Source of the DNA: G963676205 sp964342525
GTDB taxonomy: Bacteria; Campylobacterota; Campylobacteria; Campylobacterales; Arcobacteraceae
Length of the DNA stretch: 64,000 nucleotides
Reading direction: 5' to 3'
Assembly (NCBI GenBank): GCA_964342525.1
Contig: CAYFGQ010000006.1
Coordinates: 1-64,000, forward strand
Within the stretch, counting starts at the first letter, position 1. Each line of letters opens with the position of its first letter. A program made the position numbers and the translations under genes. Shown here piece by piece: positions 1-9,144 of this stretch. The notes under the pieces are model-generated. The model did not search any database. It was not told the origin of the DNA and saw only the letters and a list, made by a program, of their open reading frames with translations.

Positions 1-411
1 TACGATAATACCTTTAAGATCTTGCCAAGGTGTAAAACTTACCGAAGCTTTTTTATCAGCAGTTAACCATGGAACTTCTCTTCTTACAACATGCTTTTCA
101 TATCTTGATGGATACCCATAAGGACTGTGATTTGTATCTCTACCCCATTTTAATCCCCACTCAGGATTATTTGGTGGTAAGTTATCTGGATTTTCAACAT
201 ATTCAGCTTTTGCTTTAGTTGCTACCCCACCTATAGATGCAACTGCTGCTGTTGAAAAAAGCATACTTTTCTTGAAAAAGTTTCTTCTGCTATTTCCCTT
301 TGCAGTTTCATCCACCTTACTTTCAATTTCACCTTGATGTTTTTGTAATTCAAGATTTGCATCTGTATTACTTGACATCTTAATTTGATCTAAATTATTG
401 TTTTTAGTCAA
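1..411 (-). CDS. soxC: SoxC, sulfane (sulfite) dehydrogenase molybdopterin subunit, N-terminal part
   Basis: The first 137 codons are present and the gene runs off the left edge. SoxC carries the molybdopterin and works with the cytochrome SoxD in periplasmic Sox thiosulfate oxidation. The N-terminus has a twin-arginine-type signal: an arginine pair followed by NFFKKSM and a small hydrophobic stretch ending AKA, at about residues 47-75. After it comes the SoxC-typical segment NLPPNNPEWGLKWG, then PYGYPSRYEKHVVRREVPW and SFTPWQDLKGII. The start chosen is TTG at 409-411, because AGGAGG lies six bases upstream; the in-frame ATG at 376-378 has no such site. Assignment rests on remembered family motifs; the catalytic domain itself is outside the window. 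Confidence 0.82.
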   Translation of the reverse strand, partial: MTKNNNLDQIKMSSNTDANLELQKHQGEIESKVDETAKGNSRRNFFKKSMLFSTAAVASIGGVATKAKAEYVENPDNLPPNNPEWGLKWGRDTNHSPYGYPSRYEKHVVRREVPWLTADKKASVSFTPWQDLKGIIV

Positions 412-417
412 AGCTTA

Positions 418-423
418 CCTCCT
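418..423 (-). promoter_or_regulatory. Ribosome binding site deciding the TTG start of soxC
   Basis: On the minus strand AGGAGG sits six bases before the TTG at 409-411. It is one of the strongest Shine-Dalgarno matches in the window and makes the TTG, not the internal ATG, the likely start. The remaining gap to the next gene (424-672) shows no other clear element. Confidence 0.75.
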
Positions 424-672
424 TGGTGTTTTACTCCAAAATATCAAGTTTCATATAAGTATATATAAAACTTGATCAAAAAGTTCGACATTTTATAATA
501 AAAGCTTATCAAAAGTCAAGTAAAATAGTCAGAATTTAAAAGAAATTTTAAAATTTACAAATACGTTAGTGGTGGTATCTAGAGTAGCATTAGTGTAGCA
601 ATTTAGTCAACATAAGAGGAGCTTATTATAACCCAAAATTATAAGTATAGCTTATCATAAGATATAGTTATA

Positions 673-1413
673 CTATTTGTTGTTTTTTTCTAAAAATAGA
701 TTTATATAATCTTTTACAAAAGGTAAAAGTACTGTTCCATGTCCAGAACTAGAAATTGTTAGATTTGTTCCTCTCATGGCTTGATCTGTATAAAGTTTAG
801 CTCTAACTTGTGCTTTAAGTGGATCATTTTTCCCTGCGATGAATAAAATTGCTGAGTTTGCAACAGAGATAGAATCTTTTATAGCTTCACTATCTCCACC
901 ACCAGGAGAGATTGCAATGATTGCTTTTGGTTCATAATCAATAGCTAAAGGTAAAATTGCTCCACCACCTAAAGATGATCCAAATAATACAAGTCTTTCC
1001 ATATCAATATCTTCATTTTCACTAATTTGATCTAACCAAAGAATCAAATCAGATGGGATATTTTCAAATTTAACTTTTTTTCTACTTAATTTAATAGCTT
1101 CACCTATATGATCCATAGATGTATCATTGATGATTTTATTCTCTTTATTGTTTTGTATAATAGATTTACCATGTCCTCTAAGGTCTACATTTAAAGTGAT
1201 ATAACCTTTAGCCCTAAGATCTTTAGCTAAATCATTCCAAATTGTATGGTCTGATCCAAATTGGTGGGCAAACATAGCAATAGGATAAGTTTCAGATTTT
1301 GTTGATGGATATTCAAGCCATCCATGTAGTGTAAAATTATCTTCACTTTGTATAGTGATCTCTTTTGAAAATAGTGAGATAGTTATAAAAACGATTGATA
1401 AAAATATCCTCAA
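673..1413 (-). CDS. Secreted or membrane-anchored alpha/beta hydrolase
   Basis: A 246-residue alpha/beta-hydrolase-fold protein of the dienelactone-hydrolase/esterase type. Residues 1-16 form a short hydrophobic signal sequence, so it probably acts in the periplasm. The catalytic triad is readable: nucleophile elbow GSSLG with Ser147, acid in AGKND at Asp197, and His225 in SSGHG. The oxyanion region FAHQFG is near residue 48 and the LRGHG motif near residue 79. The start is TTG at 1411-1413, preceded by AAGGGAAG; there is no in-frame ATG upstream. It stands alone between soxC and a chemoreceptor. Substrate cannot be told from sequence; hydrolase class is secure. Confidence 0.8.
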   Translation of the reverse strand: MRIFLSIVFITISLFSKEITIQSEDNFTLHGWLEYPSTKSETYPIAMFAHQFGSDHTIWNDLAKDLRAKGYITLNVDLRGHGKSIIQNNKENKIINDTSMDHIGEAIKLSRKKVKFENIPSDLILWLDQISENEDIDMERLVLFGSSLGGGAILPLAIDYEPKAIIAISPGGGDSEAIKDSISVANSAILFIAGKNDPLKAQVRAKLYTDQAMRGTNLTISSSGHGTVLLPFVKDYINLFLEKNNK

Positions 1414-1687
1414 ATCTTCCCTTTAGTTTAAGTTTACTAGTTTTGTCGTATATAGACATTTTATCAGAGCTAAAATAAAAATTTTATAAAGGTGTATTGG
1501 CCTATTCTTATAACAAATATTATAATATATAATAAAACTATAAAGGTAAAAAAAGATTTACCTAAAAGAAATATTTGATTTTATTTGAGAATCATTGGGA
1601 ATAAGGCTCTTTCTAAAGATAAGAGATTCTAAAAGAACTTTTTTCTTTATTTTAAGAGCTTTATATTTTTTTTCAAAATTTATAGAT

Positions 1688-3541
1688 TTATTTACCTATA
1701 AAGTTTTTATTGTTTGTATCTGTTACAATATTTTCTGCCATAGAGTTTACTATTGTTGCTACTTCTTTTGTTTGATTTGCAGCTGAAGCATTTGCTTGGG
1801 TTTGCTGATCTAATCTATTTATCGCATCATTGATTTGCTCAATACCTTGTCTTTGTGTTTGGGCTGATTGGGATACTGTATTTATAAGACCTATTGTATC
1901 TTGGATATTTTTATTTAATGATTCATAACCTTGAATCATATTATCAGATGTAAGTTTTCCATCATTTGCTTTATTTGTGGCATTTTCAACTAAACTTTTA
2001 ATTTCATTTGCAGCTTCTGCAGATCTTGCAGCTAGGTTTCTAACTTCACCAGCAACAACGGCAAAACCTTTACCTGCTTCACCAGCAGTTGCAGCCTCAA
2101 CTGCTGCATTTAGAGATAAGATATTTGTTTGGAAAGCGATTTGATCAATTACTGAAATAGCCTCATTTATGGCATTTACTTGCTCATTTATCTCATCCAT
2201 AGCACTTGTTGTTTTATGGGCAAGTTCTTCCCCTTGGTTTACTGCATTTGTAAGTTCTTTTGCATAGTTTGACATTTTACCAATATTTTCTGAACTATTT
2301 ACAATAGTACTTGTTACCTCTTCAAGGGCTGCAGCAGTTTCTTCTAAAGATGCTGCTCCTTCGTTTGAGCCTCTACTGATTGTATCTACATTTTGTTCTA
2401 ACTGGTTTGCATTTTCTTTTAGTTTTATACCATTGTTTAGACTTTGTGATAACATATCTGAAATAGTATCCCCTAATTGATTAATACCATTTGATAACTG
2501 TGCAAGTTGTGCTTCCACTTTTATATTTTCTATTTTTGATGTGTAGTCAAGTTTTGAGTAGTTATCTAATACGACAAGGGTTTTACTTATATTTGTATCT
2601 ATAGCATCAATCATTTGATTTACAACATCTTTTAGTTTGTTTAGTTCACTATTGTTTGAACTTTTTGTAACCCTTGATGTTAGATCACCACGTTTTACAT
2701 TATTTGCTATGTTGGTAGTATCTTCTATAAGTTCTAAATCAACTTCAAGGTTTTTTTCTATACTAGATATATTTTTATTTAATACCTTTGCCATTTCACC
2801 AAATTCATCATTTCTATTTTCATCAAGTAAAACACTAGTATGTGTTTTTCTATTCATATAATCAAAAAACGATAATAAACCCTTTTGGAAGTTTTTAATT
2901 GGTTTGATAAATTGTGTTAGGGCAATAAAATATGCGATTGCTAAAACAGCAATTATAATTATAATAGAGACTATTATAGAAAATTGAGAACTGTTATCTA
3001 AGGACTCAATACTATTTTGCTGAATTGAACTGTAATATTTTTTCATATTTGTATCAAGCTTTTTAAAAGCTTTTTTCATATTAAAATAATATTCTGAAAT
3101 TTCCTCTTGTGCTATTTCTCCCACAAGTTCAAGGTCTTCATCTTCATAGGCTGGTAGAATCTGCTCTTTAATTATCCCTTCCATAGTTTGCCAATCTTTT
3201 TTTACAGAAGTAATAAGCTTTTTGTTTTGCATAAATATATCATCATTAAGGTTTTTAAAGTGTTTATCAATCTCTTTAAATTTTTCTAACATTTGATCAT
3301 AGGATGCAACAGTTGCAGCAAAGTCACTTGTAACTTCAACCATATTTGAATATGTCCAATCTATACTTTTTTCTAATTCTTTTAATTTATTACTTGGAAT
3401 TACAGCTTTTTGGATAAAATCATTTAGTGATGTTTTCCCCTGTTGTGCATTTTGAACAGTCATATATGCTGCAAAAATAATCCCTATAACCCCTATAGAA
3501 ACCAATATAAATATTTTTGAATTTATACTTAAGTTTTTCAT
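1688..3541 (-). CDS. Methyl-accepting chemotaxis protein with four-helix-bundle-type sensor
   Basis: A transmembrane chemoreceptor of 617 residues that would signal to CheA/CheW. Membrane segments are at about 9-27 and 186-208. Between them lies a roughly 155-residue, mostly helical periplasmic domain that fits the 4HB_MCP class. A HAMP domain follows (about 211-265), then a second HAMP-like helical stretch, and the cytoplasmic signalling hairpin with its invariant tip (DQIAFQTNILSLNAAVEAA and GKGFAVVAGEVRNLAARS). The C-terminus NKNFIGK shows no CheR-tethering pentapeptide. The signalling tip is nearly identical to that of the receptor at 24170-26362, but the sensors differ. The ligand is unknown. 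It appears to be monocistronic. Confidence 0.92.
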   Translation of the reverse strand: MKNLSINSKIFILVSIGVIGIIFAAYMTVQNAQQGKTSLNDFIQKAVIPSNKLKELEKSIDWTYSNMVEVTSDFAATVASYDQMLEKFKEIDKHFKNLNDDIFMQNKKLITSVKKDWQTMEGIIKEQILPAYEDEDLELVGEIAQEEISEYYFNMKKAFKKLDTNMKKYYSSIQQNSIESLDNSSQFSIIVSIIIIIAVLAIAYFIALTQFIKPIKNFQKGLLSFFDYMNRKTHTSVLLDENRNDEFGEMAKVLNKNISSIEKNLEVDLELIEDTTNIANNVKRGDLTSRVTKSSNNSELNKLKDVVNQMIDAIDTNISKTLVVLDNYSKLDYTSKIENIKVEAQLAQLSNGINQLGDTISDMLSQSLNNGIKLKENANQLEQNVDTISRGSNEGAASLEETAAALEEVTSTIVNSSENIGKMSNYAKELTNAVNQGEELAHKTTSAMDEINEQVNAINEAISVIDQIAFQTNILSLNAAVEAATAGEAGKGFAVVAGEVRNLAARSAEAANEIKSLVENATNKANDGKLTSDNMIQGYESLNKNIQDTIGLINTVSQSAQTQRQGIEQINDAINRLDQQTQANASAANQTKEVATIVNSMAENIVTDTNNKNFIGK

Positions 3542-3636
3542 GTTATTCCTTTATACTTATAACAAAATTAATATTGATATTTTTAAATTTTGATATAAAT
3601 ATAAAGAGCTATATGCTCTTTATATTTAATAGAGTT

Positions 3637-4095
3637 TTATTCTACTGGATATCCAGCTTTTTTCCATGCAGGAATACCATGTCTCATCCAGTTAACATTT
3701 GTATATCCCATTCTTGTAAGAGCAACAGCTGCTTTGTATGATTTCCAACATTTTGCTCCATTACAGTATGTAACGATAGCAGTTGATTTATCAGCTGGAA
3801 CATTTTTAGTTTTAAATTTATCTTTTGAAGTATCCCAGTCTGCCATTTTATTTTTGTTACCACCTTTTTCTTTGTAGTAAGCTCTTAGTGCACCTTTGAT
3901 TTTGCTTTTTGATACATCAGTTGGTTTTCTTGTATCTAGAAATATTGCACCATTATCATATAGTTTTTTTGCATCAGCTACAGTGATAAATTTAGCACCC
4001 ATTTTCGCTGCCTCAGCTGGCTCCGGTGTTGTTGGTTTTGCAGCAAATGCAAAGCCTACTAACGCTACACAAAGTGTAAAAATAATTTTTTTCAT
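3637..4095 (-). CDS. Periplasmic single-domain rhodanese-like protein
   Basis: A 152-residue rhodanese-fold protein with a clear Sec signal peptide (residues 1-19, ending AFAA). It has one rhodanese domain: the LDTR motif near residue 53, and an active-site loop beginning with Cys111 (CNGAKCW), followed by the usual helix and a C-terminal GIPAWKKAGYPVE. The presence of the cysteine suggests a working sulfur carrier or sulfurtransferase in the periplasm. A second cysteine (Cys116) inside the loop is unusual and could form a disulfide with Cys111. RBS AGGAGAGG lies just upstream of the ATG. It stands alone between a chemoreceptor and dnaX. Its partner is unknown; a link to Sox sulfur metabolism is only a guess. 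Confidence 0.82.
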   Translation of the reverse strand: MKKIIFTLCVALVGFAFAAKPTTPEPAEAAKMGAKFITVADAKKLYDNGAIFLDTRKPTDVSKSKIKGALRAYYKEKGGNKNKMADWDTSKDKFKTKNVPADKSTAIVTYCNGAKCWKSYKAAVALTRMGYTNVNWMRHGIPAWKKAGYPVE

Positions 4096-4214
4096 TTCCT
4101 CTCCTTTTTTAATATAAAAAACTATAACGAATCGGAAATAATAAAATAATTAATCTGTAGCAAAATTGTAAAGTTTTATTAAAAAAAGTTATTTGGGGCT
4201 ATAAAAAATTATTA

Positions 4215-6755
4215 TCAAACTTTAGATTTGATAACAATTTTTTTAGGGTCGAAGAGCTCTTTTATTCTTGTAATCATTGGTCCATTTAGGATCTCTTCTA
4301 TTTGCTCTTCCCTTTGTGATGGGATATTTTTGTCATTTTTTGTGTTGTGCATATCAGCTACACAACCTCCATTTCCTAACTCCACATCTTCGATCATAGA
4401 GCCACTTTGATTTTCATTCTCTTCTTTTTTTGGAGCTTGAATCTCTTTAATTAGAGTGTTTAATTTTGTAACATTCTCCGGCTGGGGTAAGTCCTTTATA
4501 AATTCTATCTGGGTATTTTCACCAAATACCTCTTCGATAAATATTCGAATATGACTAAACTCTTTCCATAAAAGTTTTTTACATTCACCCTCTGCGACAC
4601 TTCTTATATAAAGTAAATCACCTTCAATTTTTTCAAAAAAGAAGTTCTTTTCAAAGCAGTTAGCTAGATCATAGTTTCTTTCATAAATATTTTTGATAAC
4701 AGCATTGAATTTATTCATATGTTCACTAGATACTGTTGGTTTTGGATTTTGCTCTATAGGTGGTGTTTGAGCTATAGGTTCCATTATTGGCTCATCCAAA
4801 GGAATTGTTGCAATAGGCTCATTTGTTATAACATTTTGTTCCACCATCGGTTCTATCATATTTTGAACCTGAGGAGCTATTTGATTATTTACTCCGTAGT
4901 TCTCAGGTGTGGACTGCATAACTGGTTCATTAATAATTGGAGCAGGATTCTCTTGTATCGGTGGAACTTGCTCTTGAATATTTTGTGAAGGTATAGAAGC
5001 TGGAGCTATTGTATTTGTCATTTGATTTTGGGCTACAGGTTCAACTATAGCCCCAGTTTGTTCCATCACTGGATTTACTTCTGGTATATTTTGAATAGGT
5101 GCTTGCTCAACTGCTGGGCTTGACTCAGGTATATTTTGCACTGGCTGTACAGCCTGAATTTGAGGTGTTTGATCCACTGGAGTTTGAATAACTGGTTCAT
5201 TTACAATAGTATTTTGACTTATAGGTTCTTCTTCTATTTTTTCAGCTATAACTGGCTTATTTAGAATTGGTTCAGGTATATTTTGCTCCATCGAGCTTTG
5301 AATTGTAGCTACTGGTTCTGCTTGTATAGGAGCAGATGATATTGGGTTTTGTTCTATCGTGGGTTCAGGAATAACTGGCTCATTTATAACTGGTGTAGTT
5401 ATATTTTGCTCTATTGGGCTTTGAATTTGAGATAGAGCTTCGTTTTGAACTGGTGGAGTTTGTTCTACTATTGTTTGTGGAGTTGATTCAGATACTTGTA
5501 CTGGTTCTACTTGAACAGGAGCAGATGATACTGGAGTTTGTTCTATAGTAGGCTCAGGGATAACTGGAGTTACTTGTTCAGGTACCGCTTCATTTTGAAT
5601 AGGAGTTGTAGGAACTGGTGTTTGTGCTGCTGGTTCTTCTTTTGTTATTTCACTTTGTGCTACTACTGTAGGTTCAGTTGGTTTTATTGGATCAGGTTTA
5701 GCTTCGACTTTCTCAACTTCATTTATGATCTCATTTATAGTTCTAAGGTTCGTAGCTTCTACCATTTTTGAAAAAGTTAGGATAAGTACAAAGGAGCTAT
5801 CACTATTTAAAAATAGTAACTGTTTGGCATCTGCTAAGATTCTAAAAAATCTATCATACATTAAGATATCAAATCTAGCATCATTTTCAAGCATCTTATT
5901 TCTAAGGTAAATTGTCATCTCATCTATAACTAGACCCGCTTCATAATCTTCTAGTTCATGTAGGATATTATTGATATCTCCACGATTTAAGATAAGATCA
6001 AACATATTATTCATAAAAGCTGGATCGATAAGCCCAAGCATATCTGTTACAGCTGAAACACTTAATCTACCTTTTGCAAAAATAATCGCTTGATCAAGCA
6101 TAGTTAAGGTATCACGTAGACTTCCTTGTCCTGATCTACTTAAAATCTCTAAGGCTTCTTTTTCAAACTCTATATTTTCAACACGTAAAATATGAGATAA
6201 ATGGTTTATCACATCCTTTTGTGAGATCTTTTTAAATCTAAAGTGTTGGGTACGACTAAGAATGGTTGCTGGTAGTTTTAATGGATCTGTTGTAGCAAGT
6301 ATAAACTTTACAAATGCAGGTGGTTCTTCTAGGGTTTTAAGTAGGGCATTAAATGCTTGAGGTGTAAGCATATGAACCTCGTCGATGATAAATACTTTGT
6401 ATTTAGCAGAGCTTGGTTTATATTTTGTATGTTCAATTAACTCTTTGATATCATCAATACCACGATTGGATGCCGCATCCATTTCTATAATATCTATATG
6501 TTTACCTTCATTTGCAGCCACACAGTTATCACATACCTCACAAGGTTTTGATGTTGGACCGTTTGAGCAAAGTAGGGCTTTTGACATGATTCTTGCTGTA
6601 CTCGTTTTACCACTTCCTCTAAGACCAGAGAAAAGGTAAGCATGTGATAATCTATTTGAATCAAGTGCAAGGGATAGGGTTTGGGAGATTGTTCCTTGTC
6701 CTATTAAGTCCTCAAATCTTTTTGGTCTATATTTTAGTGCTAGTACTTGACTCAT
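4215..6755 (-). CDS. dnaX: DNA polymerase III subunit gamma/tau with long Pro/Gln/Glu repeat linker
   Basis: This is the clamp-loader ATPase of the replicative polymerase, 846 residues. The AAA+ core (about 1-220) shows Walker A GLRGSGKT (Lys50), a zinc-binding set of cysteines at 63, 72, 75 and 78, DEVH at 125-128 and the sensor ATTD at 154-157. The clamp-loader collar follows to about 350. Residues about 355-690 are a low-complexity linker rich in Pro, Gln, Glu, Val and Ile with internal repeats (VIPEPTIEQ twice, and many NEPV/EQ units). About 150 C-terminal residues form a folded domain. The linker makes it longer than the usual 500-650 residues. I see no convincing A-run frameshift site for a short gamma form. 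It overlaps murI by four bases. Confidence 0.95.
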   Translation of the reverse strand: MSQVLALKYRPKRFEDLIGQGTISQTLSLALDSNRLSHAYLFSGLRGSGKTSTARIMSKALLCSNGPTSKPCEVCDNCVAANEGKHIDIIEMDAASNRGIDDIKELIEHTKYKPSSAKYKVFIIDEVHMLTPQAFNALLKTLEEPPAFVKFILATTDPLKLPATILSRTQHFRFKKISQKDVINHLSHILRVENIEFEKEALEILSRSGQGSLRDTLTMLDQAIIFAKGRLSVSAVTDMLGLIDPAFMNNMFDLILNRGDINNILHELEDYEAGLVIDEMTIYLRNKMLENDARFDILMYDRFFRILADAKQLLFLNSDSSFVLILTFSKMVEATNLRTINEIINEVEKVEAKPDPIKPTEPTVVAQSEITKEEPAAQTPVPTTPIQNEAVPEQVTPVIPEPTIEQTPVSSAPVQVEPVQVSESTPQTIVEQTPPVQNEALSQIQSPIEQNITTPVINEPVIPEPTIEQNPISSAPIQAEPVATIQSSMEQNIPEPILNKPVIAEKIEEEPISQNTIVNEPVIQTPVDQTPQIQAVQPVQNIPESSPAVEQAPIQNIPEVNPVMEQTGAIVEPVAQNQMTNTIAPASIPSQNIQEQVPPIQENPAPIINEPVMQSTPENYGVNNQIAPQVQNMIEPMVEQNVITNEPIATIPLDEPIMEPIAQTPPIEQNPKPTVSSEHMNKFNAVIKNIYERNYDLANCFEKNFFFEKIEGDLLYIRSVAEGECKKLLWKEFSHIRIFIEEVFGENTQIEFIKDLPQPENVTKLNTLIKEIQAPKKEENENQSGSMIEDVELGNGGCVADMHNTKNDKNIPSQREEQIEEILNGPMITRIKELFDPKKIVIKSKV
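5321..5575 (-). repeat. Imperfect direct repeats inside the dnaX linker
   Basis: Two segments of about 60 bases, near 5321-5385 and 5504-5575, encode almost the same peptide (VIPEPTIEQ followed by a P/SSAP/Q/EPV tail). Many shorter copies of the NEPV-Q theme surround them. The repeats look like products of in-frame duplication and would be prone to length changes between strains. Confidence 0.7.
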
Positions 6756-7516
6756 TTATTTTCTTCCTTTATATCTTGTAGCCAATTTTTAGCTACTTCT
6801 TTTAGTCCATCTGGGTTTTCAGATGCAAAATATGTTACTTTTGTCTCTTCAAAACTTTTATCACAGTTAAAATTTGCTCTTAAGTATTCCACTATGGCTT
6901 CCCCTGAGTGGATGGTTTTTGCATTTTTAAAATAGTTTTGTATCTCATTTTCAATTAATGGGAAGTGGGTACATCCTAAAATCACACTATCTACATTATG
7001 TGGATTTATATCTTTAAAATAATGCTCCATAGTTGTATCTAATACTTCCCCATTAAATATACCCTCTTCAACAATTGGTACAAAAAGACCAGTTGCTATT
7101 GAGTTTATATTTGAATACTCTTTTTGTTTTAAAAGAAGCTCATATTTTCTACTATTTACGGTGGCTTTTGTACCTAAGATCAAAATATTTGCATCTTTTT
7201 TTTCTATCTTATTTGTAAGGGCTACAACACCTGGTTCTATTACACCCACAACAGAAAATGGTGCATTTGCACGTAATTCTTCTATGGCATGGGCACTTAC
7301 AGTGTTACAAGCTGCAATCATAATATCGATATCAAAGTTTTTAAAAAACTCTAATGCCTCTAAAGAATATCTTATGATTACATTTTTATCTTTTATTCCA
7401 TATGGTACACGAGCAGTATCCCCATAATATATAATCTCTTCAAATAGTTTGTGTTTTACTAAGGACTTAACAACACTAAGACCTCCCACACCACTATCAA
7501 ATACGCCTACTTTCAA
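6752..7516 (-). CDS. murI: Glutamate racemase
   Basis: MurI interconverts L- and D-glutamate, supplying D-Glu for peptidoglycan. The 254-residue protein is of normal length. It begins with the family signature GVFDSGVGGLSV. The two catalytic cysteines are at Cys70 in AACNT and Cys182 in GCTHFP, and the substrate-binding YGDTARVPYG lies at about 31-40. The stop overlaps the dnaX start by four bases (ATGA type), so the two are probably cotranscribed and translationally coupled. The genes upstream (7537-9144 and xerH) are on the same strand with a 20-base gap, so they may belong to one long transcript. Confidence 0.95.
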   Translation of the reverse strand: MKVGVFDSGVGGLSVVKSLVKHKLFEEIIYYGDTARVPYGIKDKNVIIRYSLEALEFFKNFDIDIMIAACNTVSAHAIEELRANAPFSVVGVIEPGVVALTNKIEKKDANILILGTKATVNSRKYELLLKQKEYSNINSIATGLFVPIVEEGIFNGEVLDTTMEHYFKDINPHNVDSVILGCTHFPLIENEIQNYFKNAKTIHSGEAIVEYLRANFNCDKSFEETKVTYFASENPDGLKEVAKNWLQDIKEENK

Positions 7517-7536
7517 TATTTACCTTTATTTCTCTT

Positions 7537-9144
7537 TTATTTGTATTGATGAACTTGGATATTAAAGCTTATCTCTAGTCCACTTTTTTTGATCTCAAAA
7601 ACTATTGGATAGTTTATATGTATAGAGTTTGAGAGTTGATTTAGTTTTTTAATAGTCTCTACAAATGTTTTTGGTGAGCTATTTTTTAATATTACTTTAT
7701 AATTAAATGTCATAATTTCTGATTTAAATAGTGAATCATAAATTAAGCTAGCATCTTTTGGAAGGCTTTCATTTAAAATTGAATCTATTTGTGTTTTTGT
7801 TAAAAACATTTTATCATCATATTTTATTGGATCAAATTGTATATCAAGTCTTTTTGGTGCTTCATTTGTAATAATAGCTTTAAATTCACCTTTTGATGTA
7901 TTTTCATCTATAAATTGGATGCTAGATCTATCATATAATTTTAAAAGATCATTTTGTAATGATTTTGCATATAAATCTTTTGTGATAAGTGACCCATACA
8001 TCATTGAAGTATCTCTTTTTATCTCAACTTTATGTAATACCATATCATAAGGGATTGTTCCTAGTAATGAGTTTGTAAGATCTTCAATAATTATATTTTT
8101 TTCAATATGATTTGGAAGTGTGATAGATACTTTTGGAGTTTCATCTTGAACTTCTTTTTTTGTTTTTACTTCTTGAGTGATTGTTTGTTTTTTCTTTGCT
8201 AGTTTTTCATTCTCTTCTTTTTGTGTTTGAGAAGAGATAAGATAATATATAGCTGCTACTACCACTAAAATAGCTAAGATTATCATATAAGATTGATTGC
8301 TTTTAGTTTTTACCTCTCTAGGTGTAGAAAAATTTATATCTTTCATATCTTTTGTTTTGATCATCTCAAATACAACTTCATCCATAGAAATAGGATGGTA
8401 ATCGATCTTTAGCATTAACTCATTTTGTATCTTTATAATTTGCTCATTTTGTAGCTGTTTTACAGTGTAGAGGATATTGATCTTTTCAATAAAAATATCA
8501 TGTTTACCCTCATAAAATTCAGACATAATACTTTTGATATTGTTTGTAAGCTCTAGTTGATAAACTTCATCATATAGATTTTGTTTCATTACAGGGTCTT
8601 CATAAAACTCTGAATTTTGGATATCTTCAAATTCTATAATTGGAAGAACCTTAGAAAATATGATTTTAGCAAAGCCATCTACTACTAGGGCATATAGTTT
8701 ATTATTGTAGATTAGTATAATTAAAGTGTTTGATTCTGGATTTTGAATATTGTGTTCATTTAGTACTGAAAATGGCGAAAGAATATAATCAATCCCTGTT
8801 TTTTCATAATAGTGAGAAAGCTCAAAAAGTTTATTTTTATCCACTGCAATATTTATATCATCATTTAGTTTTTTTGAGATAAAATGATTTTCTACTACGT
8901 TTTCTTTAGGACTAATAAATTGTGTTTCATCCTCCACAAAAGCAGTGATATAAGTGTGTGGTACATCTTTTTGTAAAGATTGTAGTTTAAATAGTACATC
9001 TTCACCCATAAAGTCACTATCACCTATACGAAATGTGGATCTATTTGCAAGGTCAATGTTTTTATTTTTAAGCTTTTGGTATTCTATATTTAAATTAGTG
9101 CTTTGTTTTGTAACACTAATATATTGACCATCTGGATTATACAT
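7537..9144 (-). CDS. Bitopic membrane protein, GspL/PilM-PilO-like; possibly CtsX-type competence protein
   Basis: A 535-residue protein with one membrane segment at about 286-304. The roughly 285-residue cytoplasmic part has alternating strands and helices and could be an actin-like PilM/GspL domain. After the membrane come a charged Lys/Glu stretch (307-340) and a periplasmic part of about 195 residues, with a final YPIVFEIKKSGLEISFNIQ pattern resembling the ferredoxin-like fold of PilO/GspM. This layout fits inner-membrane platform proteins of type II secretion, type IV pili or competence; the Campylobacter transformation protein CtsX is a candidate name from memory only. It starts directly after the xerH stop (TAAATG), so it is coupled to xerH. 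I do not recognise a specific family with certainty. Confidence 0.6.
   Translation of the reverse strand: MYNPDGQYISVTKQSTNLNIEYQKLKNKNIDLANRSTFRIGDSDFMGEDVLFKLQSLQKDVPHTYITAFVEDETQFISPKENVVENHFISKKLNDDINIAVDKNKLFELSHYYEKTGIDYILSPFSVLNEHNIQNPESNTLIILIYNNKLYALVVDGFAKIIFSKVLPIIEFEDIQNSEFYEDPVMKQNLYDEVYQLELTNNIKSIMSEFYEGKHDIFIEKINILYTVKQLQNEQIIKIQNELMLKIDYHPISMDEVVFEMIKTKDMKDINFSTPREVKTKSNQSYMIILAILVVVAAIYYLISSQTQKEENEKLAKKKQTITQEVKTKKEVQDETPKVSITLPNHIEKNIIIEDLTNSLLGTIPYDMVLHKVEIKRDTSMMYGSLITKDLYAKSLQNDLLKLYDRSSIQFIDENTSKGEFKAIITNEAPKRLDIQFDPIKYDDKMFLTKTQIDSILNESLPKDASLIYDSLFKSEIMTFNYKVILKNSSPKTFVETIKKLNQLSNSIHINYPIVFEIKKSGLEISFNIQVHQYK

Noticed and set aside
1595..1786. Plus-strand frame overlapping the end of the first chemoreceptor, and a Fur-box-like GAGAATCATT near 1590
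   Set aside because: The frame is Phe/Tyr-rich shadow sequence. The Fur-like match is only a half-site with no gene start suited to it.
4719..4988. Plus-strand open frame opposite the dnaX linker (Trp/Tyr/Leu rich)
   Set aside because: It is the shadow of the Pro/Gln repeats on the other strand; no start signal, and dnaX is certain here.
4215..6755. Programmed frameshift for a short gamma form of DnaX
   Set aside because: No A-run slippery heptamer with a following hairpin was seen near the domain III end; the repeat linker is in frame throughout.
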